Source: Trametopsis cervina (Eukaryota; Basidiomycota; Agaricomycetes; Polyporales; Irpicaceae). Taken from it: 64,000 nt of DNA. The notes under the pieces were generated by a model, which worked only from the letters and a program-made list of their open reading frames with translations, did no database searches and had not been told where the DNA came from. The translations under genes and the position numbers were made by a program. Positions 23,976 to 34,740 of the stretch are shown here, one piece after another. The DNA is taken from NCBI GenBank assembly GCA_022385755.1, contig MU278351.1:1366638-1430637 (forward strand). Direction: 5' to 3'. How positions within the stretch are numbered: position 1 is the stretch's first letter; every line of letters starts with the position of its first letter.

Positions 23976-26900
23976 TTACTTCTTGCTCAAAGCTTGCAGT
24001 TGCACATATTCATAGTAGCCGCCACGCATCGCGAGCAGCTCGTCGTGTGTACCAAACTCGCTGACCGCACCGTCCTTGATGAAGTAGCTAGATAACAAAA
24101 GTCGATCAGTATACCGCTCATATCGTACCACAACAAAACATATACTCACATGCGGTCCGCGTTCTGAATGGTAGACAGTCGATGCGCGATAGCGAGGGTG
24201 GTACGACCCTTAGCAGCCTTGTCAAGCGCCTCCTGCACAACCTTCTCCGAGTTGGAGTCGAGCGCAGAGGTGGCCTCATCGAGCAACAGCACCCGCGGGT
24301 TTCTGAGGAGCGCACGAGCAATGGCAATACGTTCTGCAAGAAACACGACGTCAGTGACACATCCTCTTCGTCATGACGGGAACAAACTCACGTTTCTGAC
24401 CACCGGATAATTGTGAGCCCTTGCCACCGACCTCAGTGTCGAAGCCACTGTAAATCAAATCAGCACGGGTGACCAAACGGGAAAAGTAAGATAACATACT
24501 CAGGCAGAGATTGAATGAAGTCCAAGATGTTGGCGTTGCGGCAGACCTCCTCGATCTCCTTCTGCGTGACCTCCGACTCGGGCTTGGTAGCACCCAAGAG
24601 AATGTTGAAGCGGATAGTGCCAGCGTAGAGAGTGGGCTCCTGAGACACGAGCGCGATGTTCTTGCGGTACTCGGTGACATTGAAGTCCTTAATATCCTTG
24701 CCGTCGAGCTAAGAGAGACAACAAAATCAGTCCTCCGTCGTTATCACTTGAGTAACGATAGAAACTCACATAGACAGTACCAGCCAACGGATCATAGAAC
24801 CGCTCGATCAACTGGATAGTCGTACTCTTTCCACACCCAGAAGCACCAACAAGCGCAACATAAGTACCCGGCTCGACCTCGAGGTTCAAATCCCTAAGGA
24901 CCCGCACACCCGGACGAGTCGGGTACCTAAAGTGTATCCCCTCAAAGCGGATATGTCCCGTAACATCCTTCGGTACGTCTCCCTCCGTGCTCTCCGAGTC
25001 GATCGCCGGCATCGAGTCCAGCAAGTCGATGATATCCGCAGCAGCGCCCTTGGCAGACGACATATCCGGCACGAACGAGAACACGTTCCCGCTCTGGATC
25101 GCACCAAACACCGTGCACTGCAGCGCGACGAAGAACTGGAACGTCCCGTACTCCTGGCGCGACACGAGCTGCGCGCCCCACCAGAAGATGAGCGAGATGA
25201 CGAAGAAGCCGGCCGCCTGGGTGAGCGCGTACAGCAAGTTACTCCACAGCGCAGTCTTCGTGCTCTGCTTCAACGGCTCGTCCAGACTCTCGCTGTACAG
25301 CCTCAAACAATCCGCCTCACGCGTGAGCGACGCAACAGTGCGGATCGCGCCAGCGGCCTCGCACGCGAGCTGCGCGCTCGCCTCGTGCGCCTTCTTGTTC
25401 TTCTGGTCCTTGAGCACAACGACGTGCAGACGCACGAAACCCGCAGAGACGACGAACGGCATGCACGCGAGACCGACCAGACCGATCTTCCACGCGAACG
25501 CGATACCGAGGATCATACCGATGACGAGCGTAGACGCGGACTGGATGATGGCGCCGAGCGTGACTCCAGCAAGCCCGTGGATCTTCTGCGGGTTGTCGCT
25601 GAGACTCGACGTGAGTTGACCGGTACTGTGCTCGTCCTGATCGAAGTACTCGACGTCCTGGCGCAGGATGGCGCGGAAGCTGAGGGAACGCAGCTTGGCG
25701 CTGAGCGCCGAGGCGGTCGCACCGAACGCGTAGTTCTGGATACCGATGAACAGGGTGGAGACGATGGCGATGATGAAGAAGTAGAGCGAGTTGCGGTCGC
25801 CCTCGTGACGACGGACGTGGGGGTCGAGAAGCGAGAAGGTGTTGATAGCCTTGCCGAAGACGACACCGAAGGCGGGGTAGACCGCACCAGTCACTGTACC
25901 ACACGCACCCATCAGTACCTGTTCCCACTCCACGTCAATAAACAAAGAGAAAACAACTCACAGAAAGCAGCGATAGCACCAATCATATACAACTTCCACG
26001 AGTCGCTATTAATCTTGCCCATGCGCTTGAAGAGGAAGAACAGCGAATACTTGTTCTCCTTATTATGGCTCTCCTTCTCCTTATTCTTCTGCTCGATGAT
26101 CTCCGACGCAAGCGATCTTCCAGTGTTCGACCGTCCGAGGGGGATCTCCTTCTCAGCCTGGCGCTCGACGTCCTCCTCCTCAGCCTTCAATTCGCCCTCC
26201 TGGCTTCCGTGCGCGGTGCTCTCATCGTCCTGAACCGTGCGCTCACGCGCCTCGCGCAATTTCTGTGCGTTGACCAGACGGGCGTATGCGCCGTTCTCCT
26301 GTGCGAGCAGCTCGTTGTGGGTACCAGATTCGAGGACGAGGCCGTCGCCCATGACGTAGATGCAGTTGGCGTCCTTGATGGTCGAGAGACGATGAGCGAT
26401 AGTGATAGTGGTACGACCGGCGGCGGCTTTGTCCAGAGCGTTCTGCACGACACCTTCGGATTGGGTGTCGAGCGCGGAGGTGGCCTCGTCGAGGAGCAGA
26501 ACCTTGGGATCGGAGACGATAGCGCGGGCGATGGCGATACGCTGCTTCTGACCACCAGACAGGAGGAATCCACGTTCACCGACGAGAGTCTCGTAGCCGA
26601 GCGGGAGCTTGCTGATAAATCCATCCGCGTTAGCCTTGACACACGCCTCCTTGATCAGCTTCATCTTGTCCTCGTCCGTAGCATGTTCATACGGGGTGTT
26701 GATAAGACCGTGCGCGACGTTACCCGCAATAGTAGTAGCGAACAACGTCGGTTCCTGCGAGACCAAGCCAATCTGGGAGCGCAACCACTGGACATTGAGG
26801 GTCTTGACATCAATACCGTCCATCTTGACAACACCACTAAGCGGGTCGTAGAACCGCTCGACGAGCGAGATGACAGTGGACTTTCCGGATCCGGACGCGC

Positions 26901-28620
26901 CGACGAGTGCGACGGTCTGGCCAGCGGGGAACGTGATAGAGAGATCCTTCACGATCGGGACGTTGGGGCGCGACGGGTAGTTGAACTTGACGTTCTCGAA
27001 CGTGATCTCGCCGACACACTTCTCGGGGCGGAGACCCTCACCAGAAGCAGAATCGATGGAGGGAACACGGTCGATGGTCTGGTAGAGCTTGGCGGCGGCA
27101 CCACGCGCGTGCGTGACGGCCTGCATCTCGGGTGCGAGGAGCGCGAGCGAGAACGAACCGATGAGGACGGCGAAGAACACATTGACGACGTCTCCTGCGT
27201 TCGCATCTCCACGGTTGATGAGCGTGGTACCGAAATCGAACGCGAGCGCGTACGCAGAGTAGATGACGAAGAAGAACACGGCGAGTCCTCCGCCGTGCCA
27301 CACCGCGGCCGACATGTCGACTCTGCGCGCCTTGAAGATGAAGACGTCGTACAGCTTTGCGAGGATGGCTTGTGTGCCGAATGCCTGGGCGGTACGGACG
27401 GTGGAGATGACTTCTTCCGCGAGCGAGCCTGCCTCGGCAACGTGCTTAAGCGACAATCTGGAGATATTGATGAGTGATCGTTCGCGGGAAGAGGACACAG
27501 AAAATGAGGGACTTACTGCATGTAGGTTGAGATGAATTTGTTCATGACAGCACCGGTAATACCAATGCAGGGCAAGATAGACGAGAGCGCGAGGGCAAGA
27601 CGCCATGATCGGGCGTACGCAAGGATGAAACCAGTGACGAACGCCGCCAAGAAGTTGACGACGAGCGCGACCTTTTCAGAGATACCCTGTTGCACCAAGT
27701 CTGATTAATCCAGAAAAGCGTGAGATTAGATATTATATTTGATCGCGTCACAAAGCGGAGAAACATACGGGTGTCCGTCTGGATACGGGTAGCGACTTCT
27801 CCAGCGCCGACATTATCGAAGAAGGCAATATCTTGGCGGAGAATAGACTGGAGGTAACGTTCGCGGAGACGCTTTGCGTTGACCTCGCCGGTGTAGACCC
27901 AGATGTACATGTAGATGAACGTAGCGGCGAACATGCCAATACCTGTCGTTGTCAATAGAGTGTGAGAAGGCTGCGCAACGGTATCGCAGGAGACACAGAT
28001 ACACACCGATAATAACCAAATATGTCGCGTTGAGTGAAGCCTGGTGTCTGAACGCTGCAGCAGCGCCGGGCAGGTCCTGGACCGCCTGCGCGTGGGTAGG
28101 AGAAGTGGGATCGTTGGCGGCGTTCATCGTAGTACCGAATTCGACAAAGTTCTCCGTGAGTCGCCCGAACAGCAGACTCATGAGGGGCTGTAGTGCAGAT
28201 GATGCATTGATGAGCTGTTGGGTTCAACGGCGAGAAATGTCCGGAAAACACGTACCTGGGCAGCACCACCCGCCGCGGCGCACACCAACCCGATAGCATC
28301 CAAAAAGAGCTCGAAAGGCGTGGAAAACCTGTAGAGGGGGAGTGGAGGTGAGCACGGATACGGGCTAGAGGCGGAAGGCGGAGCGCAATGTGGAGCACGC
28401 ACCTGAAGAGCGAAGCGAAAGAGGCCGGGGGGACCTCCTTGGGCTTTTCGACGGCTGGTTTCTCGTCCGTCGCCTCTGCATCGTCTGTAGGCGAGTCAAG
28501 CTTCGACTTGCGCCAGCTCTTCCTCTGCTTCTTCTTCTCCTCTGTGTGCTCAGGTTTGAGGAGGTTGTTCTCCTGCGTTGTCTCGAGCGCCTTCTCGTTT
28601 GTGTCGGTCGAGGGAGCCAT
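23976..28620 (-). CDS. Full-size ABCB (MDR/P-glycoprotein-type) ABC transporter
   Basis: About 1,330 residues in (TMD-NBD)x2 order. N-terminal charged tail ([16 protein letters not shown], Lys-rich), TMD1 ([36 protein letters not shown]), NBD1 with Walker [14 protein letters not shown], signature [13 protein letters not shown], Walker [14 protein letters not shown] and H-loop IAHRLST; an acidic linker ([20 protein letters not shown]); TMD2; NBD2 with [13 protein letters not shown], a signature rebuilt across a phase-1 intron ([13 protein letters not shown]), [13 protein letters not shown] and AHRLSTIQ; end QLQALSKK. All nucleotide-binding residues are intact in both halves, so an active ATPase is expected. 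Relatives include leptomycin-resistance Pmd1 and MDR pumps; substrate unknown. Start 28620 chosen over an in-frame ATG at 28689 because the leader from 28620 looks natural. Confidence 0.93.
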
Positions 28621-30810
28621 GGTGGCTAGGGGGGAGGGGGGGTCGAGGAGCTCTGCGTTGCACAGGCCGGTGGTGGTGGTCTGCGACAAGGAGAGATTAG
28701 AAAAAGAAATGTAAAGAAGGAGCGAGGGTGAGTTTGATGGAACCGGCGAGTGCGTTCACATGGAATGTGCCCCTTATAAGGTACGTTGGCCTGATTCTGA
28801 GCAGACGCACGCAAGCGCCTGGCACGCCGCGTATGTGATTCCGGCAAGATCAAAAGGTGCACGCTGGTTGAGTAACCGGTTGTATGCCCACCAAAAAATT
28901 CCCAAAAATTCTAGCATTATTCCCTCGCACTCTCTGTGTTCTCTATAATTTTTTCTTGCAAGAATATACACTACAACTACACGAACAAGGAGGACGGCGA
29001 AGGGCCGAGTGGTTCGAGGAGCAGTCGGTGGATATTCCGCTTACGAGAAGACATGACGTTAGGTTGACGGGCCGACGAACGGGCGCTCCCAAGATCGTTG
29101 CTAGGAAGCGCTCAGTAAAGATTAATGTTTGCGCCTCTTGATCGAATTTACCCTCCGCCTTCCCATCCTCGGCCCACCCAGCTCCAGCGTCCGCGTCCAG
29201 TCTCGGATTGCTTGGTGCGGGGTGGCTCGCAGCACCACCACCACAGCGGGGCTGTGCACGCGCAGGCGTCCAAGACAGACGCAGGATGCACAAACAGGCA
29301 ACGACAATCCCCACAACGGTATCGCGCGCTCCAGATCTACGGTGGTGGGGGGAAGATTCCGAGGCGGAGATCGGGCCCCGGGGCTGACTGACCAAGGCTG
29401 CCAGGAAACGAGGCCCAGCACTTACAGCACTTACGCGAAGACGCCTGTACGCGAAGAACACCCAGCTTTGTGGCGTTGTCCACTTCCTTCCACGATAAAC
29501 AATCCATCTGTTGTGTTCTGCGCCCTTCCATTGGCTCGCCCGTGTGAACCGTCTGCCGGCTACCATTGCGACCTGCATCTTGCATTACATACCGCGACCC
29601 TGCCTTTTGTTATTCGTTACCCTTTCCATGCGTCCTGCGAGTCAACAGACAACAACCGAGGGCGCAGCCGACCAGTCAGTGTCACCCGTCTGACTCGCAT
29701 CCCAAGTGCGTGCGTCGGAGCTCTCACGCGTGCGCTTTATCCAGCCGCCCGTGTGCACACTGTCTATCACGCCGCGGAGCTCGAATTGTACCGTACCTGA
29801 TAAGATCTCCTTGATGAACGCCGACGACAACAGCACCGTTCTGCCATACTGTAACAACACACTGCAGACTGGACGAGGCTGGACGCGACATTGGGTATCA
29901 TACGACGTACATAGAGTGCGCGCACAGCTGTGCTACGAACACCGGAGCATCAAAAGCGTAAATGCAGTAAATGAACCATGATCTGTCAACATAATCGGAT
30001 GATGCTGTCCAATAAGCTCGCTCTCCGCGCTCGTAGCTTTTGTCCCAACATCCTGCCCCAGCTCTGCAGCTGTGGGGAATCGAAACTAAATATACGAATG
30101 CTCACGACACCAGGCACGTCATGCACGCGCAGTGGCGAGCTTGCGTTCAACCCGCCTGCGGCCCTCCAGCCCCGCCAAGCACCCACGCCGCAGCCACCCT
30201 CTCAAACAAAAACAACCCTCAAACACTCGGACAATCGCCTGCGCACCTCAAGCTCCCCCTCGCACAGCACAAACACCCGGGTCTTGGCACTGACTCTCTG
30301 ACTCTACTCAACCGCGTCACTCCCTCAAAACCACAATCGCTCCGTGCATTATCGGACCGAGCGCCTATCCGCGGAAACAAGCTTTCTGCCCAGCTAGCGG
30401 AGGCAAACGACGCACCAGGCGGAACCCCGCGCAGTTCCCCTCGTTCTCGACGATGCCGCTGTGGCAGAAGACGCAGCCAGTCAGAACTCCCAATCGATCC
30501 CCGTGACCTAGGATTAGGAATAAATCCCAGGGTCATATCAACACTGGTAAAGTTTGTTTATCATGCCAGCCACACCAGCCGCAATTGCGCAACCTCCCGG
30601 CACCGTCCACCGCCAACACTCCAACACTCCAATCCATCCGTGACTGACTCGCCCACGTACTGTAGTACGTACTGCGCCCGGCTTGTTGAGCCCATGCACT
30701 TAACTCAATTGAGTTTCGTGGGTTCACGGCCTGGGATTTTAGTTCCATCGATCGTCGATCGCCGCGTGCACGCCTACTCTGGAATCGAATAGTGGATGGG
30801 AGGGGAGGCG
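28621..30810. other. Gene-poor region upstream of the ABC transporter
   Basis: About 2.2 kb without a supported gene apart from the transporter promoter. Frames such as 28943-29578 (-) and 29129-29800 (+) overlap on opposite strands, are Arg/Ser/Pro-rich, and have no domain. Leads directly into the repeat block. Confidence 0.5.
28772..28781. promoter_or_regulatory. Perfect CArG-box palindrome upstream of the ABC transporter
   Basis: CCTTATAAGG fits the MADS-box (SRF/Mcm1-type) consensus CC(A/T)6GG and lies about 150 bp upstream of the transporter ATG. Its TTATAA core could equally serve as a TATA element. Function inferred. Confidence 0.35.
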
Positions 30811-31400
30811 AGCCGGGGACGTACGTACTTGGGTGGATGTTGAGTTGCATCTGAACGGTGATGCAGTCGAATCTCGTGTATGGCATATCCTTGGAGATAT
30901 TCGCTGCTCGGGAACTGCCCTATCCTACGAAGGGATAACTCAATAATTAGGGCGACCTACCACCGAACCTTGAAATGCCGGGCACGTACGTACTTGGGTG
31001 TATGTTGACTTGCAACGGAACGGTAATGCAGTCGCATAGCGCATATCCTTGGAGATATTCGATCATCCCATGAAGGGATAACCCAAGAATCACGGCGACC
31101 TACCAATTGAATGTTGACATCGTCGATAGCAAGCCGGGCACGTACGTACTTGGGCGTATGTTGACTTGTAGTGAAGGTGAACGCACGTTATGCGAAATAC
31201 AATTGAAGTTCCCAAAGCGCATACTCTTGGAGATATATTTACTCCTCGGGAACTGCGACGTCCTACGGAGGGATAACCCAAGAATTAGGGCAGCCGGGCG
31301 CATACGTACTAGGGCACATGTTGACATGCAGCGGAATTCTATTCGAAAAACAATTGCACATTGCATAACCATACCCTTAAAGATGTTCGCTCCTCTATAA
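30811..31400. repeat. Tandem array R1: four diverged copies of a unit of about 160 bp
   Basis: The anchor ACGTACGTACTTGGG with a following TGTTGACTTGCA block recurs at about 30819, 30984, 31140 and 31301 (spacing 165, 156, 161). Each copy also carries a TGGAGATATTCG-like block and, about 100 bp after the anchor, GAAGGGATAACCCAAGAAT and GGGCGACCTACCA. Copies differ by many substitutions and small indels, so the array is old. No coding frame is kept through it. Confidence 0.8.
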
Positions 31401-31627
31401 TACTTGGGAACCCCGTCTGCGCAATACCTAGGAAAATGGTATCGAATACAAGTTATCCTCCAGCTCGAGCCATTCCCTACGAAGGAAGAAGGCAAGAATC
31501 GAAGATTCGCCAGTTAGTCCTCTTCCTTGTTTTCCAAATACCACCAGGCTGACCCTATCGCGCAAGGCCACGCATGCAGGAAGGCAGGCCAGCCGTGCCC
31601 GTGTGGCCCTAGAAGAACGCGCAATTT

Positions 31628-33125
31628 CCATGGCACCAACCTGCGATTGAAAATCAAACGGCATGCATACGTGACGCTTGATATTGATGGTCCGCTCGTA
31701 GGGGTTGGGTGAACTCTAAAGTTTCAGCTGGACAGGGGAAAGCGAGAACACAGCATATTCACCCATGGAAAGTTCTTCCCGTGAGCGAGGCGAGGTTCTA
31801 GCGGGAGACGCGGCCATTCATTTCCTGACAAACAAATCGCGTAGAAAGCACCGCCAGCTTTTTGAAAATCAAACGGCGTACATAATGATGTATGATATCT
31901 CATGGCCAACTACGGTTGTTTGAACTTTGAAGGCGTCTGCAATTGTACAGTCGAGCGCAAAATATTTGAATTCACGCACGAGCAAGACAAGAGTCTGGCT
32001 GGATATTCTGCCGCTGCGATCGATTCCTCGAATTAAGTTGTGTGGAACTTCATGAAGGCAGCCTCTGACTCACCGCACGCCTGCGGACGAGCGTCGGGCC
32101 CGCCGCCAGCCAAGGGCTTCCTGCACATATGCGCAGTCAGCCACGGGCTTTGTGCACACACGAACGCTCGCTCGCTAGTCGACACCGTACGCGCAGTTTT
32201 CATGGCACCAGAAAAATCAAGACGGCGGACGTACGCGATTACATCGGTGTCAGAAGGGCCAACAATAGTGGTTCGAACTCTCGAGGCTTCTACTGTACAG
32301 GGCTCCGCTCAATTCGTCCCGTGAGATGCGGGACATGCGGCCGCTACAATTCGTAGGAAGATACATCGTGTTAGAACTCCGTGGATGTCGTGTTCTGACT
32401 CACCGTTTGTCTGGGAATTACTGTCGGTCCTGCCGCCAGCCAAAGGTCTTCGTACACGTATCCGCAGCCAGCCACGGGCTTTGTGTACACACCCTGTTTA
32501 TCACACACGCCATCGAAGAAGGGCACCGACACAAATTTTATGGCACAGGGGAAACTAAACGGCGTACGTACGCGATTACATCGGTGTCAGAAGGGCCAAC
32601 AATAGTGGGTCGAACTCTAAAGGTTTCTACTGCACAGGGCTCCGCTCAGTTTGTCCCGTGAGAGGCGGGGCATCGCCGGACATGCGGCCGCTGCAATGTC
32701 TAGAAGATGTATCGCATCAAGCCTCCGTGGAAGGCATCGTATGACTCACCGTATGTCTGGATACTACTGTCGGTCCCGCCGCCAGCCACCGTCTCCACGC
32801 ACACACCCGCTACGTCCTAGATTTACAGCATCTTCTCTTGCCGAACAACCTAAGCTCCATTCGCTACCCAAAGAACGCCGACACCGCATGCGCGATTTCC
32901 ACGGCACCAGATAAATCAAGCGGTGTACCTAATGATGCATGATGATCCAATGGCCAGCGGTACTTGAACTTTGAAAAGTTTTTAACATGCAGGGCGCCGC
33001 AGCATGTTGAATTCATTCATGGCCAGATCCTCTCACGAGCGAGGCGAGAGTCTAGCCGGACATTTGGCCGCTGTATTTCCTAGAAAATAGATCGGGTAGC
33101 ACTGCGTAGAAATCATCCTCTGACT
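31628..33125. repeat. Tandem array R2: five diverged copies, mostly about 340-350 bp
   Basis: Shared blocks in order: ATGGCACCAGAAAAATCAA, an ACGGCGTACGTA block, GAACTCTAAAGG or GAACTTTGAAGG, TCCCGTGAG, CATGCGGCCGCT, TAGAAGATACATCG, TCTGACTCACCG and CCGCCGCCAGCCA. The GAACTYT block sits at 31711, 31922, 32275, 32612 and 32966 (spacing 211, 353, 337, 354), so the first copy is shortened. Copies starting near 32200 and 32540 are closest to each other, and those near 31850 and 32900 share a TAATGATGYATGAT block, suggesting a higher-order order A-B-B-A. No protein frame persists. Confidence 0.8.
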
Positions 33126-33179
33126 CACCATACCTCGGCTTGAGCGTCGGTCCCGCCGCAGTGCGCACAGCCGCTGCGA

Positions 33180-34740
33180 CCGCTGTCTGCTACCGTACGA
33201 CCCACCCCCACTTGCGGCTCAACAAGTTAGCCAAGAGGTAGAGAGCAGGTAGCCGCAACTATGACACCGACCGCGCCGATCAAGGCCCCCGGAAAATGCA
33301 AGGTAGGCAAGGGCGAAGCAGGGCTGAGTGGACACCAAGCGGATTCCAGCTCCCCCCGGCCCTCTGAAGTTCGTATTCCCGTTAGACCCCAGATGCGTCC
33401 CGTCCCGTCTCCCAGCCTGTCGTTTGACGTCCCAACTTCATCCAGAACCACCAGACCCCCAGGCAAAAGGCCATCGCGCAGTGCACCAGAACAGGCCGTC
33501 GTATCCGTAGCCGCCAACGACCCAGACGAGTCATCCTTCGCCGCTTAACCACGACTCCTCGGAGGCGCAAGGTCGGCGGATAAGCCCGTCGTCCATGGAG
33601 GACAGCCAGCAGGCAGGGATGAGGGGAGACCGAGCAGATCCTGGAGCCCCGAAGGTTTATGGAACCCGAGATGTGCCCCGCTTCACTGACTGTCGCTTGG
33701 TACCATTCACGCCCTCCGCGAAGATCTCAAGACGGACAGTACTTAGCCCCCGCAGCGAGAGCAGACGCATACTTCCGCGCCTACCCGCCTCCAAGCCCCG
33801 CCGAGAGGTGTACGCGCAGAATACATGAGCTAAGCATCACAGACGGTGTCGTGTCCGCAGCCTGAGCGAAGTTGTCCTTCTCCGTCCAATCGAAAGGAGT
33901 CGAGCAAGCAGCCGCTGCGGCATCACGATAAAGGCCTCTCGAAATTGCAAGGCCGACGACGGCTGCAGATGACCACCCATAGGCGGAGAGGAGAGGAGAC
34001 CGAGTAGATCCTTGTGGCCACAGGACCTAAGGTTCGTTTATTCATGGTATCCCAGATGCGTCCCGCCGTTAGACGCACTTATCGTCCCCATCTAGAGTCC
34101 CAAGACAGACAGTAGACCTCAGCAGCCATGGACTAGAAACATCCCTCTGCGTCGACTGGCCTCCAGACTCCAGGACGCCATGATGTCAGAACAGTACACT
34201 AGAGTACTGTCCCGTAGGGCGACGCCATCGGCCCGAGGGTGTCATTCTTCCCATTTCCATTCCCATCACGGAGCGGTGCAAGGTGTCGTTCAGCCTCGGA
34301 CCTTCCATATTCATGTCAACGCCCGCCCCGGAAGGAGACCAAAGACGGCAACAGAGCGTACCTCCACCGGTAGATCTGTCCTGTGTTTACAGCACGTACA
34401 ACTGTACGACGTATCCCTCGCCGTTCAACAACTCTGGTCATGAACAGCACGACGATGAGGTCGACGCCGGCCAAGGGCTTCTCGGAGAGTTGACGTGAAA
34501 GCGTCGTATGTGTGGAAGATATCTGATATGCCAGGGCGACGAGACCGAGGAGGCCGAGGTGGCTGTGGTTGCCAAAGCTCGTGTGCCCGTAAACCCCCAG
34601 ATACGCCCTACCCCAGGCTTATCTGGAGATGGATCATCCTCATCTAGAACCGCAGGATGGACGTTCGATCGCCGCGGCCAGGGACTACAATAGGGACCTC
34701 CCTCCGGCAGCCTCGAAGCTTCCACGCCGCCGTCGACGCT
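33180..34740. repeat. Array R3: about four to five diverged units of about 270-380 bp
   Basis: Blocks GCAAGGT near 33299, 33571, 33950 and 34274, GAGACCGAGYAGATCCT (33628 and 33988; a weaker match near 34545), and CCCAGATGCGTCCC (33390, 33660, 34050, 34600 in varying form) repeat in the same order, with CAAGACGGACAGTA-like blocks after them. Two copies give similar minus-strand peptides (GRIWGLTG and GRIWGFTG), but the other copies break that frame, so this is DNA repetition and not a repeat protein. More decayed than R1 and R2. Confidence 0.6.

Noticed and set aside
24932..26233. 433-codon open frame on the plus strand opposite the ABC transporter
   Set aside because: Exactly antisense to NBD2/TMD2 coding exons; Arg/Glu/Asp-rich composition ([10 protein letters not shown]) is the mirror of GC-rich codon use. 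No domain.
26065..27477. 470-codon open frame on the plus strand opposite the first half of the ABC transporter
   Set aside because: Antisense shadow of a highly conserved exon with complete Walker and signature motifs on the minus strand.
28943..29578. 211-codon minus-strand frame and an overlapping 223-codon plus-strand frame (29129-29800)
   Set aside because: Both open on opposite strands of the same GC-rich DNA, Arg/Ser/Pro-rich, no motif, no introns typical of the neighbours.
30040..30792. 250-codon plus-strand frame before repeat array R1
   Set aside because: Low-complexity Pro/Ser/Thr/His composition, contains no recognisable fold, and ends at the repeat boundary.
32260..32290. GGTTCGAACTC in R2, resembling a pol III B box, which could mark a tRNA-derived SINE
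   Set aside because: The other copies of the unit do not keep the B-box bases, no A box at the right distance and no tRNA-like fold is seen.
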